A stretch of DNA of 64,000 nucleotides from Siphonodentalium dalli (lineage: Eukaryota > Mollusca > Scaphopoda > Gadilida > Siphonodentaliidae): positions 200,293,239 through 200,357,238 of the forward strand of contig CP136069.1 of the NCBI GenBank assembly GCA_032622095.1, given 5' to 3'. Below the pieces are notes generated by a model. It was not told the origin of the DNA, made no database searches, and saw nothing but the letters and a program-made list of their open reading frames with translations. Both the position numbers and the translations under genes were made by a program. Positions 47,030 through 60,025 of the stretch are shown here, in pieces (within the stretch, counting starts at the first letter, position 1; each line of letters starts with the position of its first letter).

Positions 47030-47640
47030 CGCAAAATATTATAATTGAGGCGATAATTGCGATTTGTTGAGGACTGAACATTCAAATCCTGTTAAAATTG
47101 TCCACTTTTAAAAGCCTATGTCTGTCCATAAAAACCTTACATTAATGGGTTCATGTGTCCGATCATATTATTTTGTGGTATAGAACACAACGTACGTGTA
47201 CATTTGGTGGTGTTATAGTGCCACATTGGACAGGGATTGTTTTAATATATTGGCTTTCCAGACATCACACCCGTTCGAAGGAAACAGCTATTAGTCCTGT
47301 TTAAATGAAAACAATGGACATACATGAGAGTGTTACCTATGCCCTTGTTGAGAAGAACTTATATGCATAGTTTTCGTGAGAAAGTGGGTAAAACATGTAG
47401 CTGTATTTTATCTGCAGAAATGAGATCAGTATTCAAATGTACACAATACTTATGATTAACTGATAATATATTTGAATAAAATATTATATATGTAGGATAT
47501 TCCACTATAGCAACTGTCTGGAGGATTATGCAATTGTTATATTACTCAATAATGTACTTTATGAAATTATGCGTGAACAATATACATGTGAGTTATACAA
47601 AAACAGTCCATGCAGAAATTTCATTTACATTCAAAATAAT
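47030..47640 (+). repeat. Repeat block paralogous to 20.64-21.39 kb
   Basis: Same order as in unit 2, but with one 42-bp unit rather than four. Confidence 0.7.
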
Positions 47641-47649
47641 GGTAACCTT

Positions 47650-49225
47650 TCGAAAAAAATTGACATTTGACATTTGGCAAGTGTGGGGGGACGTTCCTTT
47701 ATCTATGTATTATCGCCGTAGATGACATCAGCTTAGGTGTTAAGTATGATCCAAACATAAATGGAATAAAATTAATGAGTGGGTATTCCTTTTGCTTGAA
47801 TGTTAACTTTGACGAAACACAAGCTATATGGATTGGATCCAAAAGGGGTTGTTGTTAAGAGAAAAACACAGATGATGGCGTGGAACCATAATCATTCAGT
47901 TATCACCATATGTTTTGAGTTTGACCTCTTCTGTACAAATAATGTGGACAAAAGTTACAGCACTAAACAAAAAAGAAAATTGAGAATCTACTAAACGATT
48001 GGACATTTAGACAGTTATGTGTAAGCCTAATTCATACAAACACAAGCATTCCCTATTATCATGCATTCCATATACTGATACATTGATTAACAGTCTCAAC
48101 ATCCCCTTCGATGAATTTTATTGATAAAATACAGAATTTATTGGGTAACTTTCTATGGTCTGGAAAAATTGACAAAATTAAGACAAACATTGTCATTAAT
48201 AAAATTGATCAAGGAAGCTTGGGATTTCATAACCTGGAATAGTATGATAACGCCCTAATAATATCCTGGGTGATAATGACTCTTGACCATTTGATAGTAA
48301 CATGTTGGAAAATAATTATTCAAGACCAACTATTTTATGGGAACTATTTGGCGGAAACAAGATTTGAAATTTGAAGAACAAAGGCTTGAATTTTATAAGC
48401 CAGAATGGTAAATCCTTTGGAAGAGTCTTTCTAATGCCAGGACCCATTACAATCAAGAAACCACCACAACCACTGGACAAATCACGTCACAAGTAAAAAT
48501 ATTACCATAAATCGCAGACTATTTATGGAGAAACAGTGGAAAAATGGGGTATTTTTTGTCAATGATTCATTGAAAAAATAAATCTGGCTTTCTGGACTTT
48601 GGTACATTTTGTAGGAATGTTTATATAAATACTCGTCACCACCTACCATGGAGTAATAAATTCATTACTGCCCACAATGGAAAGCATGTGCGGGGGAATA
48701 GGAAACTAACCTATATCAAATCTGAGATTATTAACGTTAAAGACCACTGAGAAGACATATGAGGTATTCTATCCTCTTTTTGTTCTGAAAAGGTAATATA
48801 AACTCCAATTAAATTACAATCACAATGGCAAGAACGTATAGACATGTCAGTCAGTGACACATACTGGTAAACAACTGTACCAAATAGTATACTAAATAAC
48901 TGATGACACAGGTCTTCAAATTTTCTGGACAAATATTCCATGATATACCCCACACAATTGCAAAGTTATTCAAATCCAAAATACTAGACACGAATTATGT
49001 ACATCCTTTCAGCACGAAATACACTGTGCTGCAATTAGTTTTTGAATGCTCAATAATAAAATCAATTCTGCTGCAATTTCAAGAAACATTTAAGATCAAA
49101 TGTGATTTAACGTTAGAGATTACTCCACTATATACACTGCAAGGGTTACTCTCAATAAGTCAAGTCCAAAATGTGCCTCTCAATAAATCAAGTCCAAAAT
49201 GTGCCTGATATATGTTACCTTTTAT

Positions 49226-49260
<35 letters not shown>

Positions 49261-49480
49261 TTGTAAAACAAGGAACAGTAATAAACACACACTCACGTGG
49301 CCAATTGAGTACATCAAACCCTATAAAACATGGAAATAGTGGCAGTAAAGTACTTCTCTACACAAAAGGAAAATCATGTAAATGCACACAGTGGTTCAAT
49401 GAGCCTCCATATAAAGTGTCTTTGTTACAGAAATCACCAATATACCTATGTGTAATGAAAAACAATTGAAGAAATAGTGG
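47650..49480 (+). mobile_element. L1/Tx1-like LINE remnant, copy 2
   Basis: Sister of 21390-23090. It begins within the RT domain: the frame at 47667 reads CIIAVDDISLGVKYDPNING, resembling the block after the conserved QG(C/D)PLSP motif of L1-type RTs. The catalytic box is deleted. Downstream pieces include FDETQAIWIGSKRG, LQLVFECSIIKSILLQFQET and ITPLYTLQGLLS. Many frame breaks. A TA microsatellite has expanded at 49228-49258. Confidence 0.75.
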
Positions 49481-50193
49481 AATTGTTATAAATGTTAATC
49501 ACTGTATACGACAAATGTTATATTACCATTAATGCAAAACATGTATAAATAAACCTCGTCCATAAAAAATATTTTTAAAAGAGTTACTTAGTTTAACAGT
49601 TTTAAAGCCTATACGGGGAAAGCCTGTTGGCACTTTGCCAACAACCCTAACATTTATACTTGGGGCACATCACAGTCTCATCGGTGTGTATTTCAGTCAC
49701 TCAGTTGTTATTGGACTGTCATCTTAATTAAAGTCATCTATTTTACGACTCGTGTTTCTCCCCAAGATAACCTATCAAAACAGTGAAATCCAACGTGGTG
49801 CTGCAAATCACTATGGTAAATGTTATGCCTGAATATTACAAATGTACTTGAGTCACCATATTTCCGCCAGAAGCCGGATTCTAACATCGGCAGCCACAAC
49901 CATAAGAACTATAAGTAAAATGGCGATATAAATGATGACACAACCACCCGGGATCATGAAAGATAATATTGAACTAACTAATGCAATGGGCCATTCCGAT
50001 CACCGCTAATTGACATACATAAGGGCAGTGTAAACTTGTTAAGTGACAAGGCACGCCAAACAGTAGAGGCGTATTATTACGATCTCTTCGGACTTACTTT
50101 ATAGTGAGCCACAGTATTCGAGAGAAGCAACATTAAGTTCATGCATTTCCATTTCTAAAGTATAACGAGGATACTGCATCTGGCTGGCAAATC
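49481..50193 (+). promoter_or_regulatory. 5' flank of class B receptor B4
   Basis: Matches the B2 flank. Likely former promoter/5'UTR. Confidence 0.4.
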
Positions 50194-51405
50194 ATGACGG
50201 ACTTAACCCTTTACCCAACAGAAGGGCCCTGTGCCAATGCATTCTCTTATATATGCGAGTCGACCATAGGTCGCCTCGCATATATAAGAGAATGCATTGG
50301 CTTAACACATTAAAAATTATAAAATTGTTAAAGAATGTAAGAAAAAATGGTAAAAAGTGTTAAAAAAGATTTTTTTTAGGCCAATGCATTCTCTTATATA
50401 TGCGAGGCGACCTATGGTCGACTCGCATATATAAGAGAATGCATTGGCACAGGGCATAACTGTAACTATCACAATGTGGTCAAGGAGCCGGTTCCAATGA
50501 TATCCATATTTGTAAGGTTTTATTGAGACAGACCGAAGATATTTTAGGCTGTTGAAGCTTTATTTGGCCGGTTTTGGCCGGTTTGTTGGGTAAAGGGTTA
50601 ACGGAAGCAGAACATAGTGACGAAGACAGATCACCAAAGTTGATTCATCGTTTTGATGAGTTCGATGTCCTCGTGAGTGGAGCTAAAGCTGTTTGTTGTT
50701 TGTTCTGTTACCCTGAGAGAAAATATCTTCTATTGCTGATGAAATATATTTCTTGTTTAGTTGTATGGATTGTATTTTGGTGTGAGTCGGGACGTGATAA
50801 TAATTGATATAGTAGTTAATACAGAGTTGGCCAGACTCATTCTGACAATCAGTACAACTGTATATATATATCTGCATACGGTTTTCTATACTTTTGGGCT
50901 CATTGGTAGCGCTGGGCGAGCGGAACTATTTCTACAAGCAGCATCTACGTATCGTTCTGGTTTCTTGTACAACAGGCTTCACAACACCAGGAAGAAAATG
51001 TTGATAGCTCTTATGATGTTGGTGCCCGGAAGTGTTATGGATTTAACGTATGGAGCAGAGATCGCGTGGACGGCACTATTGGACAAGGCACCAAATCATA
51101 ATATAACAATACAATTATTCGTGGAATCAACTGTGCTCGAGAAATCCATCTACATTGCACATTTGGTTGTCAGCTTGTTGGTTGTCGAATCCTTGTTGGA
51201 TATTGTAAATAAGTTCGACCAGATGATGTCACATTTCGTGGCGGCTGCTTTCGTCATTGGTCTTCTTGTTGTATGCTTGGTCTCGTACGCTTTGGTGAAC
51301 AAAGGTCCGCAGTCTGAATTATTCAAGTCTGCAGTTATAATGGCCATCATCGCAGTAGTCTACTTGGCTGGACACACGTACCAGGCAGTGGCACTAAACT
51401 CACAG
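50194..51405 (+). pseudogene. Class B GRL receptor pseudogene (B4)
   Basis: The original ATG is at 50194 (ATGACGGACTTA). A 391-bp piggyBac-like MITE plus its duplicated TTAA then splits codon 4-5, and homology resumes at 50602 (ACGGAAGCAGAACATAGTGA). There is a net loss of about 20 bp in ECL1 (around 50785-50820), causing a frameshift. An in-frame loss of about 51 codons at about 51187 removes much of TM4 and all of ICL2, including the conserved RLRFESL start. TM5, TM6 and the donor (CAG|GTAAAT at 51406) are intact. It is closest to B2. Reading open from a TTG inside the MITE is not evidence of a new start. Confidence 0.92.
50203..50601 (+). mobile_element. piggyBac-like MITE, copy 3 (inside B4 codon 4)
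   Basis: TTAA at 50203-50206 and 50598-50601. TIRs CCCTTTACCCAACA / TGTTGGGTAAAGGG; 391 bp; hairpins 50234-50300 and 50381-50447. It is very similar to copy 2. The intact B3 gene shows the empty site GACTTAACGG with TTAA at 37214-37217. Confidence 0.95.
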
Positions 51406-52190
51406 GTAAATAATATATTGATGATGATCGTGTCGAAGAATTTACAAGATTGTTTTCAAATTAGTTTCCTGATTGTCAGACGTATATTTTAGAAACGAAT
51501 ACGATTAACTTATACGGTTATAACACTAATTGCAAAAGGACCATTAAACCACTCCAGGGTTCTGCTTTCTCATTAAGATTTATATACTGGGAAAGAATAA
51601 TAATGTGTCTGTGATAAGTTGCGATCTTGTATGAGCATAATACAAATAACATAATCGTTAATATACGTAACAGTCATCCTTCCCTGTATCATGGCATCCA
51701 GTCTTAGAAAACCCAGACTATATCTGAATGATATCCACTGCACCAGACTCTCATAGATTTCATGAATGAACGGAATTCCCCACTTTAAGAAACCACATTG
51801 GTATTCATGTTTCAAAATAAGACACTGATTACAATTGCGATCGATTAATATACCTACAAATTCCGTCTTATATAAACCTTTCCAAGAAAAAAATATTCTA
51901 TATGTGTGTTCCGATTGATCTTTGCCCCATTATGACGCCACGTCCATTAGTTAGAGTTTGAACTAACAACGGGGAGAAAGAGACAACTTTGATTTTAAGT
52001 TTGGCATGTTAACCCTTTTATACTAAATGGATTCTCCCAGTCAGTTAAAAAGTGTACATCGGAATGATCTATTATTAATTTGAAGGGATGTAAGGTAATA
52101 TAAGCAGACGATCGATAACTCAAAGTACACAAGGAGTGCTACTTATTGAGGGAAATGTTTATATGATAAGTTCAAGAACACACGGCAGCG
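51406..52190. other. Class B 3' flank (B4)
   Basis: Shares the B-flank segments (TTTATACTAAATGGATTCTC, CCAGTCAGTTAAAAAGTGTA). No terminal exon recognised. Confidence 0.5.
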
Positions 52191-52993
52191 TAGAACAGGT
52201 CAGGCACATCCTGAATTCCACTATTATAGTGGTATATGACCAGGTCAGGCACATGCTGAATTCCACTATTATAGTGGTATATTACCAGGTCAGGCACATC
52301 CTGAATTCCACTATTATAGTGGTATATGACCAGGTCAGGCACATCCTGAATTCCACTATTATAGTGGTATATGACCAGGTCAGGCACATCCTGAATTCCA
52401 CTATTATAGTGGTATATGACCAGGTCAGGCACATCCTGAATTCCACTATTATAGTGGTATATGACCAGGTCAGGCACATCCTGAATTCCACTATTATAGT
52501 GGTATATGACCAGGTCAGGCACATCCTGAATCCCACCATCATAGTGGTATATGACTATAACATATTCATATTTCCTTTATTTGCCAAATGTCACTCTAAA
52601 CGATATCGCAGCGAATGAACAGTCTTCCGAAAACATTCGTTGTGCGATCTTTTGCGCCAGATTTGTTATTCAATAATGTTATACTATTACTAATATATGC
52701 CTTTCTAAATGACAATAATATGGTGACTCAATCGCTCCTTCATAACAACATTTCAACTAATTGCATGCTAATTGCGTTGGTTATCGTGTGCCGTCATGAT
52801 TAATCATTCTCCTGGACAAACTATACGTATGATATCGAATTAGTGCGACACTGATTTTGAATAATATTTGTGTGAAATTTTTGGATTATCCCTCTTTTAT
52901 CAAATTAACAAAGCGGTAATGGACATATAACACTATAATAGTGGAATGCCACTATAATAGTTCAGGATTTCAGGATGTGCCTGACCTGTAGAA
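52191..52993 (+). mobile_element. TIR element with TIR-derived 45-bp minisatellite
   Basis: The element spans 52196-52988. Its left end CAGGTCAGGCACATCCTGAA and right end TTCAGGATGTGCCTGACCTG are perfect inverts (the right copy has a small internal variation next to it). It is flanked by TAGAA at 52191-52195 and 52989-52993; alternatively, an 8-bp GTAGAACA duplication with shorter TIRs, as in hAT elements. Empty sites in B1 and B3 flanks read AGCRTAGAACCGCC. The left terminal 45 bp is repeated eight times (52196-52555), each unit containing the palindrome CCACTATTATAGTGG. The rest (52556-52930) has no transposase. Confidence 0.85.
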
Positions 52994-53020
52994 CAGCCAC
53001 ACCACTGTGTTTACTATCCT

Positions 53021-53162
53021 GATTAATCAATTTATCTATTTTGATTAATCAACTTATTATCTTGATTCATCGACATAGCTATCTTGATTAATCAACTTAC
53101 TATCTTCATTAATCAACTTAACTATATTGAATAATCAATTTAGCTATATGTATTAATCAACA
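53021..53162. repeat. GATTAATCAACTT repeat (B4 flank)
   Basis: About six units of 21-24 bases, the largest of the four such arrays. Confidence 0.75.
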
Positions 53163-53374
53163 TAACACATCGGCTCGGTCACACGCTGTTGTCATGCTCG
53201 ATCACACACTGTTGTCATGCGGTCACACACAGTTGTCATGATCGGCCACACACTGTTGTCATGCGGTCACACATTGTTGTCATATGATCGGTCACACACT
53301 GTTGTAATGCGGTCACACATTGTTGTCATATGATCGGTCACACACTGTTGTAATGCGGTCACACACTGCTGTCA
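53163..53374. repeat. 22-24-bp minisatellite, GGTCACACACTGTTGTCATG
   Basis: About nine units, the later ones alternating as a 46-bp dimer (with and without ATC before GGTCAC). It seems expanded from the CGGCTCGGTCACAAACAGTT segment found once after B1 and B3. It abuts the macrosatellite. Confidence 0.8.
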
Positions 53375-55406
53375 TGGTTTTATAGAGCCCATATACAGAA
53401 TGAGCAGGTGATGCCACAGTGTCCTGGGCCCACAAACAAGGTACCCCGCCTTGCTCACCGGAAGCTTATATTATGCTAATGATGAACAGACAGTCTGCCG
53501 TAGGAGCAGTTTTAGCCAGTCAAAAATAAAATTAGTGTAAATAAAATTGTAGAGAATCCTGAATATCATGAATTGATTACACGATGGTATACACTTCCAA
53601 AGCCCAAAATTTACAACTATAAATTCAACAACAGTCGTAGTCAGGTTATATTGTTTACATAAACATCGGAGGTGCCCTTGTTGTTAGCGGGAGTTATCGG
53701 AATCCACCGAGATCGCATCGGGCGCATACATTCCTATATTTTACATATTTCCGCGTTATCATATGCGTATTTTACATATTAAATATAGTATAAACAAATT
53801 ATGGCATCCAGGTGAGACATAAAAATCTCTCGCGGAAAACAGACGCAAACAGGCGGACGGGCGGACTGACTAAACGGCAGACATTGAATGTCGGCCACAA
53901 AACGTTATCCTACATTATATATTAAATATATGTATTAGCGTCTTTTATGCGTCCAATGAGTTGGACTGTTGGAGTCCGCAATATTTATAACAATTAACGC
54001 TATTTAATTATATGCATATATGTGCGTGTTTACCTGCTTGTATTTTTGATGCCTGAAGTTCCCGTATTTGTAAAACAAGTGCGTTTATCATGTACGCATA
54101 TACAAACCATAACCATTCATACTTGGGTATGAATGTTTCACTCCATATACTCATTAAAAGATATCAACATAGACAATTAATTATCGAATAATCCACACAC
54201 TATCGTGGAAGGTTATTTCGTTTCTTTGACCAAGGGAGGTCCCGTTGTTTGATTACCTATAAATCCCGTATAAAAATAAATAACTCATAGATGAACCACT
54301 CTTTATATATAATGCAGTATAGCTTAACAGTCTGGGAAACAAAGCTGATACATGTAGTAAGCATTTTTACAAGATAAGACAACATGCGTTATCATATATG
54401 TGTATTTTCCATATTAAATATCGGTATACACATACTAATGACATCCAGGTGAGACATACAAATCTATCGCGGAAAACAGACACAAACGGACGGACGTGCG
54501 GACTGACTAAATGGCAGACATTGAATGTCGGCCACAAAACGTTATCCTACATTGTATTAAATATATATTAGCGTATTATATGCGTGCATGGAGTTGGACT
54601 GTTGGAGTCCGCAATATTTATAACAAATAAAGCTATTTAAATTATATGCATGCGTGCGTGTTTACTTGTTTGCATATTTTGGGGCCTGGAGTTCCCGACT
54701 TTGTAAAATAAGTGCGTTTAACATGTACGCATATGCAAACCATAATCATTCATACTTGGGTATGAATGTTTTCACTTCATATACTTATTAAAAGATACCA
54801 ACACTGAAAATTTTCAATTATCGAATTATCCACACATTATCGTGGAAGGTTATTTCGTTTCCTTGACCAAGGGAGGTCCCGTTGTCTGATTACCGCGGTA
54901 CCCATAAATCCCGTATAAAATAAATCATAGATAAACCACTCTTTATGTAATGCAGTAGCTTTGGCTATACATGTATACAGTAAGTATCTATATATCACAC
55001 GACAACTAGTATATTGTATATTTGCCATGATATATAGGGCTGTTGTCAGTACTTAAGTAATTAAATAACAAACCTATACATATGATATGGTAAACGCTCT
55101 TTATAAATTATATAGAGTATATAACAGTTATGTATATAGGGTACATCGGCTGGGATTGTGTTCAAAGTTCCCATGCATACAATTTGTTATCGTGATAGCA
55201 GACAAAAACGTGGGCCATCCCACATACAGGTATACAATCAACCATCCATAAGTTAAATGGTTTGTTGGTTAACGGGCCCTGTTTCTAAAGTGGTGTTGAC
55301 ATGTGGAGCTATGTAAACATGTCATATTTACTGTATTTGAGTGTTTATTTTTTGAGTGTTTATTTTTTGACTTATCGTACTAGCTTGATAACACAGAAGG
55401 AATCAA

Positions 55407-55652
55407 TTGTTTGGAAAATGTTTACTAAGTCCGTTCCGAAATCATATTTTTGTACCGAAAGTTGGTCCTATACAAAAATGTTTGGCCACAGCAGCTCATC
55501 AGGTACACCTCTGGTCTATAACAGATATAAAGCAATCTGTTATTTCATATATGGTTTCGGGAGTTAAGTGCACGACCTTATGGACAGACCAGTTCTCCCG
55601 TACAGACCAAATCCTTGGCCTGTACGCTGAAAGCCAGAAAATTGCCTGCTAA
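55407..55652 (+). other. 81-codon open frame in macrosatellite unit (function unknown)
   Basis: A frame of 81 codons including CLATAAHQVHLWSITDIKQS and ending AESQKIAC, repeated at 58724-58969 and 62040-62285. Its composition looks protein-like, but it opens at TTG, has no recognised family, and an overlapping ATG frame (55301-55567) is equally open. The copies are too similar for codon-based tests. It could be an exon fragment or a fossil of a captured gene; chance is quite possible. Confidence 0.2.
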
Positions 55653-56063
55653 TTCCTCCAATATCAAACTAGTACGAACTGCCAAAGGTATTTTATCACG
55701 CGCGATGGTAACAGTGCACTGTAAAAATCGCGACGGTATTTATGTCCGAACATATATTATAGTTATAAACTGTGTTGATAGTGTATAGGTTGTACAACAA
55801 CAAAATTGCGCAAAGTAAAAACATTGTTTTGTCCGGTAAAAACCCAATTAAAAGCAAAAACGTGGTATAAATTAACATTAGTTTACCCGTAATCAGAATA
55901 TAAACACATGTAGTAACCTCCATGTAGTATCCCCGTTCGTCTGTACATGCGAATTATTTAAGAACACATATCCTATATTCGCGAAGGAGCCCAAACTGAA
56001 CAGCCTACCTGGGCCTTATTCCTGCTAGTATGAAGTGCAGACGTTATGAGATACGTCACGATT

Positions 56064-56110
56064 CACGAGCTCCGGTGTGACGCGTATCCGTCCGTGACGT
56101 CACACATCGG
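56064..56110. promoter_or_regulatory. CRE-like cluster in macrosatellite unit
   Basis: The consensus CRE octamer TGACGTCA at 56095-56102 has two further half sites (ACGTCACG at about 56053, GTGTGACGCG at about 56075) within 50 bases. The same cluster recurs in the next units with octamers at 59412-59419 and 62728-62735. Binding is inferred from the motif only. Confidence 0.35.
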
Positions 56111-56708
56111 GTGCGTGTAAGGCCATTTAAAGGGATACATATTGAATGTGTGTTGTTCATAATTATATGTACATGCTTTATCTGCCCGTATGCTTTATCT
56201 GCATGCCCGTTGAAAGTATTATAAATTAAATTAGTTTTCACACAAACGACTGTACTGTTGGAATGTGGATATACATATATTTACCAATAAGGGTTATAGC
56301 AAATGGACCCAAGTTATAGTCATAATATGTGTATCTGAACTTAGTGTGGGCTTATAATAGCGTTGTTATATGAAATTTTATGATCATAATCCAAACATAT
56401 ACGTTATTATCTTTTTTGGGTTATTAGAGTGACATATATATGCTTTATTGGTACCATAATGGCCATGTTCATCGTGTATTTTGGTAATCCAAATAGATCG
56501 TTATGATGCTATCATGATAACAGGATAAAATTGTTTAACATAATAGTAAATTAGGATAAATAGTTGGTCGAACTAAGAAATAACTAACTAAAATAATCAG
56601 TGGTTTATAAATAAATAAACCTGGTTACCCAGAAAATCGTCAAACGTCTAATATTCCGAAAGAACCCTTGAGAGCAGGACACCATTCCAAAGGGATCGAT
56701 GTATCATT

Positions 56709-59700
56709 GTTTTATAGAGCCCATATACAGAATGAGCAGGTGATGCCACAGTGTCCTGGGCCCACAAACAAGGTACCCCGCCTTGCTCACCGGAAGCTTA
56801 TATTATGCTAATGATGAACAGACAGTCTGCCGTAGGAGCAGTTTTAGCCAGTCAAAAATAAAATTAGTGTAAATAAAATTGTAGAGAATCCTGAATATCA
56901 TGAATTGATTACACGATGGTATACACTTACAAAGCCCAAAATTTACAACTATAAATTCAACAACAGTCGTAGTCAGGTTATATTGTTTACATAAACATCG
57001 GAGGTGCCCTTGTTGTTAGCGGGAGTTATCGGAATCCACCGAGATCGCATCGGGCGCATACATTCCTATATTTTACATATTTCCGCGTTATCATATGCGT
57101 ATTTTACATATTAAATATAGTATACACAAATTATGGCATCCAGGTGAGACATAAAAATCTCTCGCGGAAAACAGACGCAAACAGGCGGACGGGCGGACTG
57201 ACTAAACGGCAGACATTGAATGTCGGCCACAAAACGTTATCCTACATTATATATTAAATATATGTATTAGCGTCTTTTATGCGTGCAATGAGTTGGACTG
57301 TTGGAGTCCGCAATATTTATAACAAATAACGCTATTTAATTATATGCATATATGTGCGTGTTTACCTGCTTGTATTTTTGATGCCTGAAGTTCCCGTATT
57401 TGTAAAACAAGTGCGTTTATCATGTACGCATATACAAACCATAACCATTCATACTTGGGTATGAATGTTTCACTCCATATACTCATTAAAAGATATCAAC
57501 ATAGACAATTAATTATCGAATAATCCACACACTATCGTGGAAGGTTATTTCGTTTCTTTGACCAAGGGAGGTCCCGTTGTTTGATTACCTATAAATCCCG
57601 TATAAAAATAAATAACTCATAGATGAACCACTCTTTATATATAATGCAGTATAGCTTAACAGTCTGGGAAACAAAGCTGATACATGTAGTAAGCATTTTT
57701 ACAAGATAAGACAACATGCGTTATCATATATGTGTATTTTCCATATTTAATATCGGTATACACATACTAATGACATCCAGGTGAGACATACAAATCTATC
57801 GCGGAAAACAGACACAAACGGACTAAATGGCAGACATTGAATGTCGGCCACAAAACGTTATCCTACATTGTATTAAATATATATTAGCGTATTATATGCG
57901 TGCATGGAGTTGGACTGTTGGAGTCCGCAATATTTATAACAAATAAAGCTATTTAATTTATATGCATGCGTGCGTGTTTACTTGTTTGCATATTTTGGGG
58001 CCTGGAGTTCCCGACTTTGTAAAATAAGTGCGTTTAACATGTACGCATATGCAAACCATAATCATTCATACTTGGGTATGAATGTTTTCACTTCATATAC
58101 TTATTAAAAGATACCAACACTGAAAATTTTCAATTATCGAATTATCCACACATTATCGTGGAAGGTTATTTCGTTTCCTTGACCAAGGGAGGTCCCGTTG
58201 TCTGATTACCGCGGTACCCATAAATCCCGTATAAAATAAATCATAGATAAACCACTCTTTATGTAATGCAGTAGCTTTGGCTATACATGTATACAGTAAG
58301 TATCTATATATCACACGACAACTAGTATATTGTATATTTGTCATGATATATAGGGCTGTTGTCAGTACTTAAGTAATTAAATTACAAACCTATACATATG
58401 ATATGGTAAACGCTCTTTATAAATTATATAGAGTATATAACAGTTATGTATATAGGGTACATCGGCTGGGATTGTGTTCAAAGTTCCCATGCATACAATT
58501 TGTTATCGTGATAGCAGACAAAAACGTGGGCCATCCCACATACAGGTATACAATCAACCATCCATAAGTTAAATGGTTTGTTGGTTAACGGGCCCTGTTT
58601 CTAAAGTGGTGTTGACATGTGGAGCTATGTAAACATGTCATATTTACTGTATTTGAGTGTTTATTTTTTGAGTGTTTATTTTTTTGACTTATCGTACTAG
58701 CTTGATAACACAGAAGGAATCAATTGTTTGGAAAATGTTTACTAAGTCCGTTCCGAAATCATATTTTTGTACCGAAAGTTGGTCCTATAAAAAAATGTTT
58801 GGCCACAGCAGCTCATCAGGTACACCTCTGGTCTATAACAGATATAAAGCAATCTGTTATTTCATATATGGTTTCGGGAGTTAAGTGCACGACCTTATGG
58901 ACAGACCAGTTCTCCCGTACAGACCAAATCCTTGGCCTGTACGCTGAAAGCCAGAAAATTGCCTGCTAATTCCTCCAATATCAAACTAGTACGAACTGCC
59001 AAAGGTATTTTATCACGCGCGATGGTAACAGTGCACTGTAAAAATCGCGACGGTATTTATGTCCGAACATATATTATAGTTATAAACTGTGTTGATAGTG
59101 TATAGGTTGTACAACAACAAAATTGCGCAAAGTAAAAACATTGTTTTGTCCGGTAAAAACCCAATTAAAAGCAAAAACGTGGTATAAATTAACATTAGTT
59201 TACCTGTAATCAGAATATAAACACATGTAGTAACCTCCATGTAGTATCCCCGTTCGTCTGTACATGCGAATTATTTAAGAACACATATCCTATATTCGCG
59301 AAGGAGCCCAAACTGAACAGCCTACCTGGGCCTTATTCCTGCTAGTATGAAGTGCAGACGTTATGAGATACGTCACGATTCACGAGCTCCGGTGTGACGC
59401 GTATCCGTCCGTGACGTCACACATCGGGTGCGTGTAAGGCCATTTAAAGGGATACATATTGAATGTGTGTTGTTCATAATTATATGTACATGCTTTATCT
59501 GCCCGTATGCTTTATCTGCATGCCCGTTGAAAGTATTATAAATTAAATTAGTTTTCACACAAACGACTGTACTGTTGGAATGTGGATATACATATATTTA
59601 CCAATAAGGGTTATAGCAAATGGACCCAAGTTATAGTCATAATATGTGTATCTGAACTTAGTGTGGGCTTATAATAGCGTTGTTATATGAAATTTTATGA

Positions 59701-60025
59701 TCATAATCCAAACATATACGTTATTATCTTTTTTGGGTTATTAGAGTGACATATATATGCTTTATTGGTACCATAATGGCCATGTTCATCGTGTATTTTG
59801 GTAATCCAAATAGATCGTTATGATGCTATCATGATAACAGGATAAAATTGTTTAACATAATAGTAAATTAGGATAAATAGTTGGTCGAACTAAGAAATAA
59901 CTAACTAAAATAATCAGTGGTTTATAAATAAATAAACCTGGTTACCCAGAAAATCGTCAAACGTCTAATATTCCGAAAGAACCCTTGAGAGCAGGACACC
60001 ATTCCAAAGGGATCGATGTATCATT
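56709..60025 (+). repeat. Macrosatellite unit 2 (3317 bp)
   Basis: Near-identical to unit 1 except for the 16-bp deletion and isolated substitutions or single-base indels (for example an extra T near 58680). Confidence 0.92.

Larger units (their letters stand above)
53377..56708 (+). repeat. Macrosatellite unit 1 (3332 bp)
   Basis: First of the head-to-tail units, starting GTTTTATAGAGCCCATATAC. It is 16 bp longer than later units because it retains GGACGTGCGGACTGACTAA near 54490. Inside each unit, about 53750-54380 and 54385-54950 are an older, diverged direct duplication. Both halves carry the hairpins CATTCATACTTGGGTATGAA(TG), GGACTGTTGGAGTCC and GACATTGAATGTC. No rRNA, tRNA, snRNA or histone gene was recognised. 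Confidence 0.92.

Noticed and set aside
52136-52618. 160-codon frame with 15-residue repeats; possible CRISPR-like array
   Set aside because: The 45-bp unit has no unique spacers and is derived from a transposon terminus; the frame exists because 45 is divisible by three.
55301-55567. 88-codon frame in the macrosatellite as a multicopy gene
   Set aside because: It overlaps another open frame, has no family resemblance, and near-identity of units prevents any test of coding constraint; kept only as a low-confidence note.
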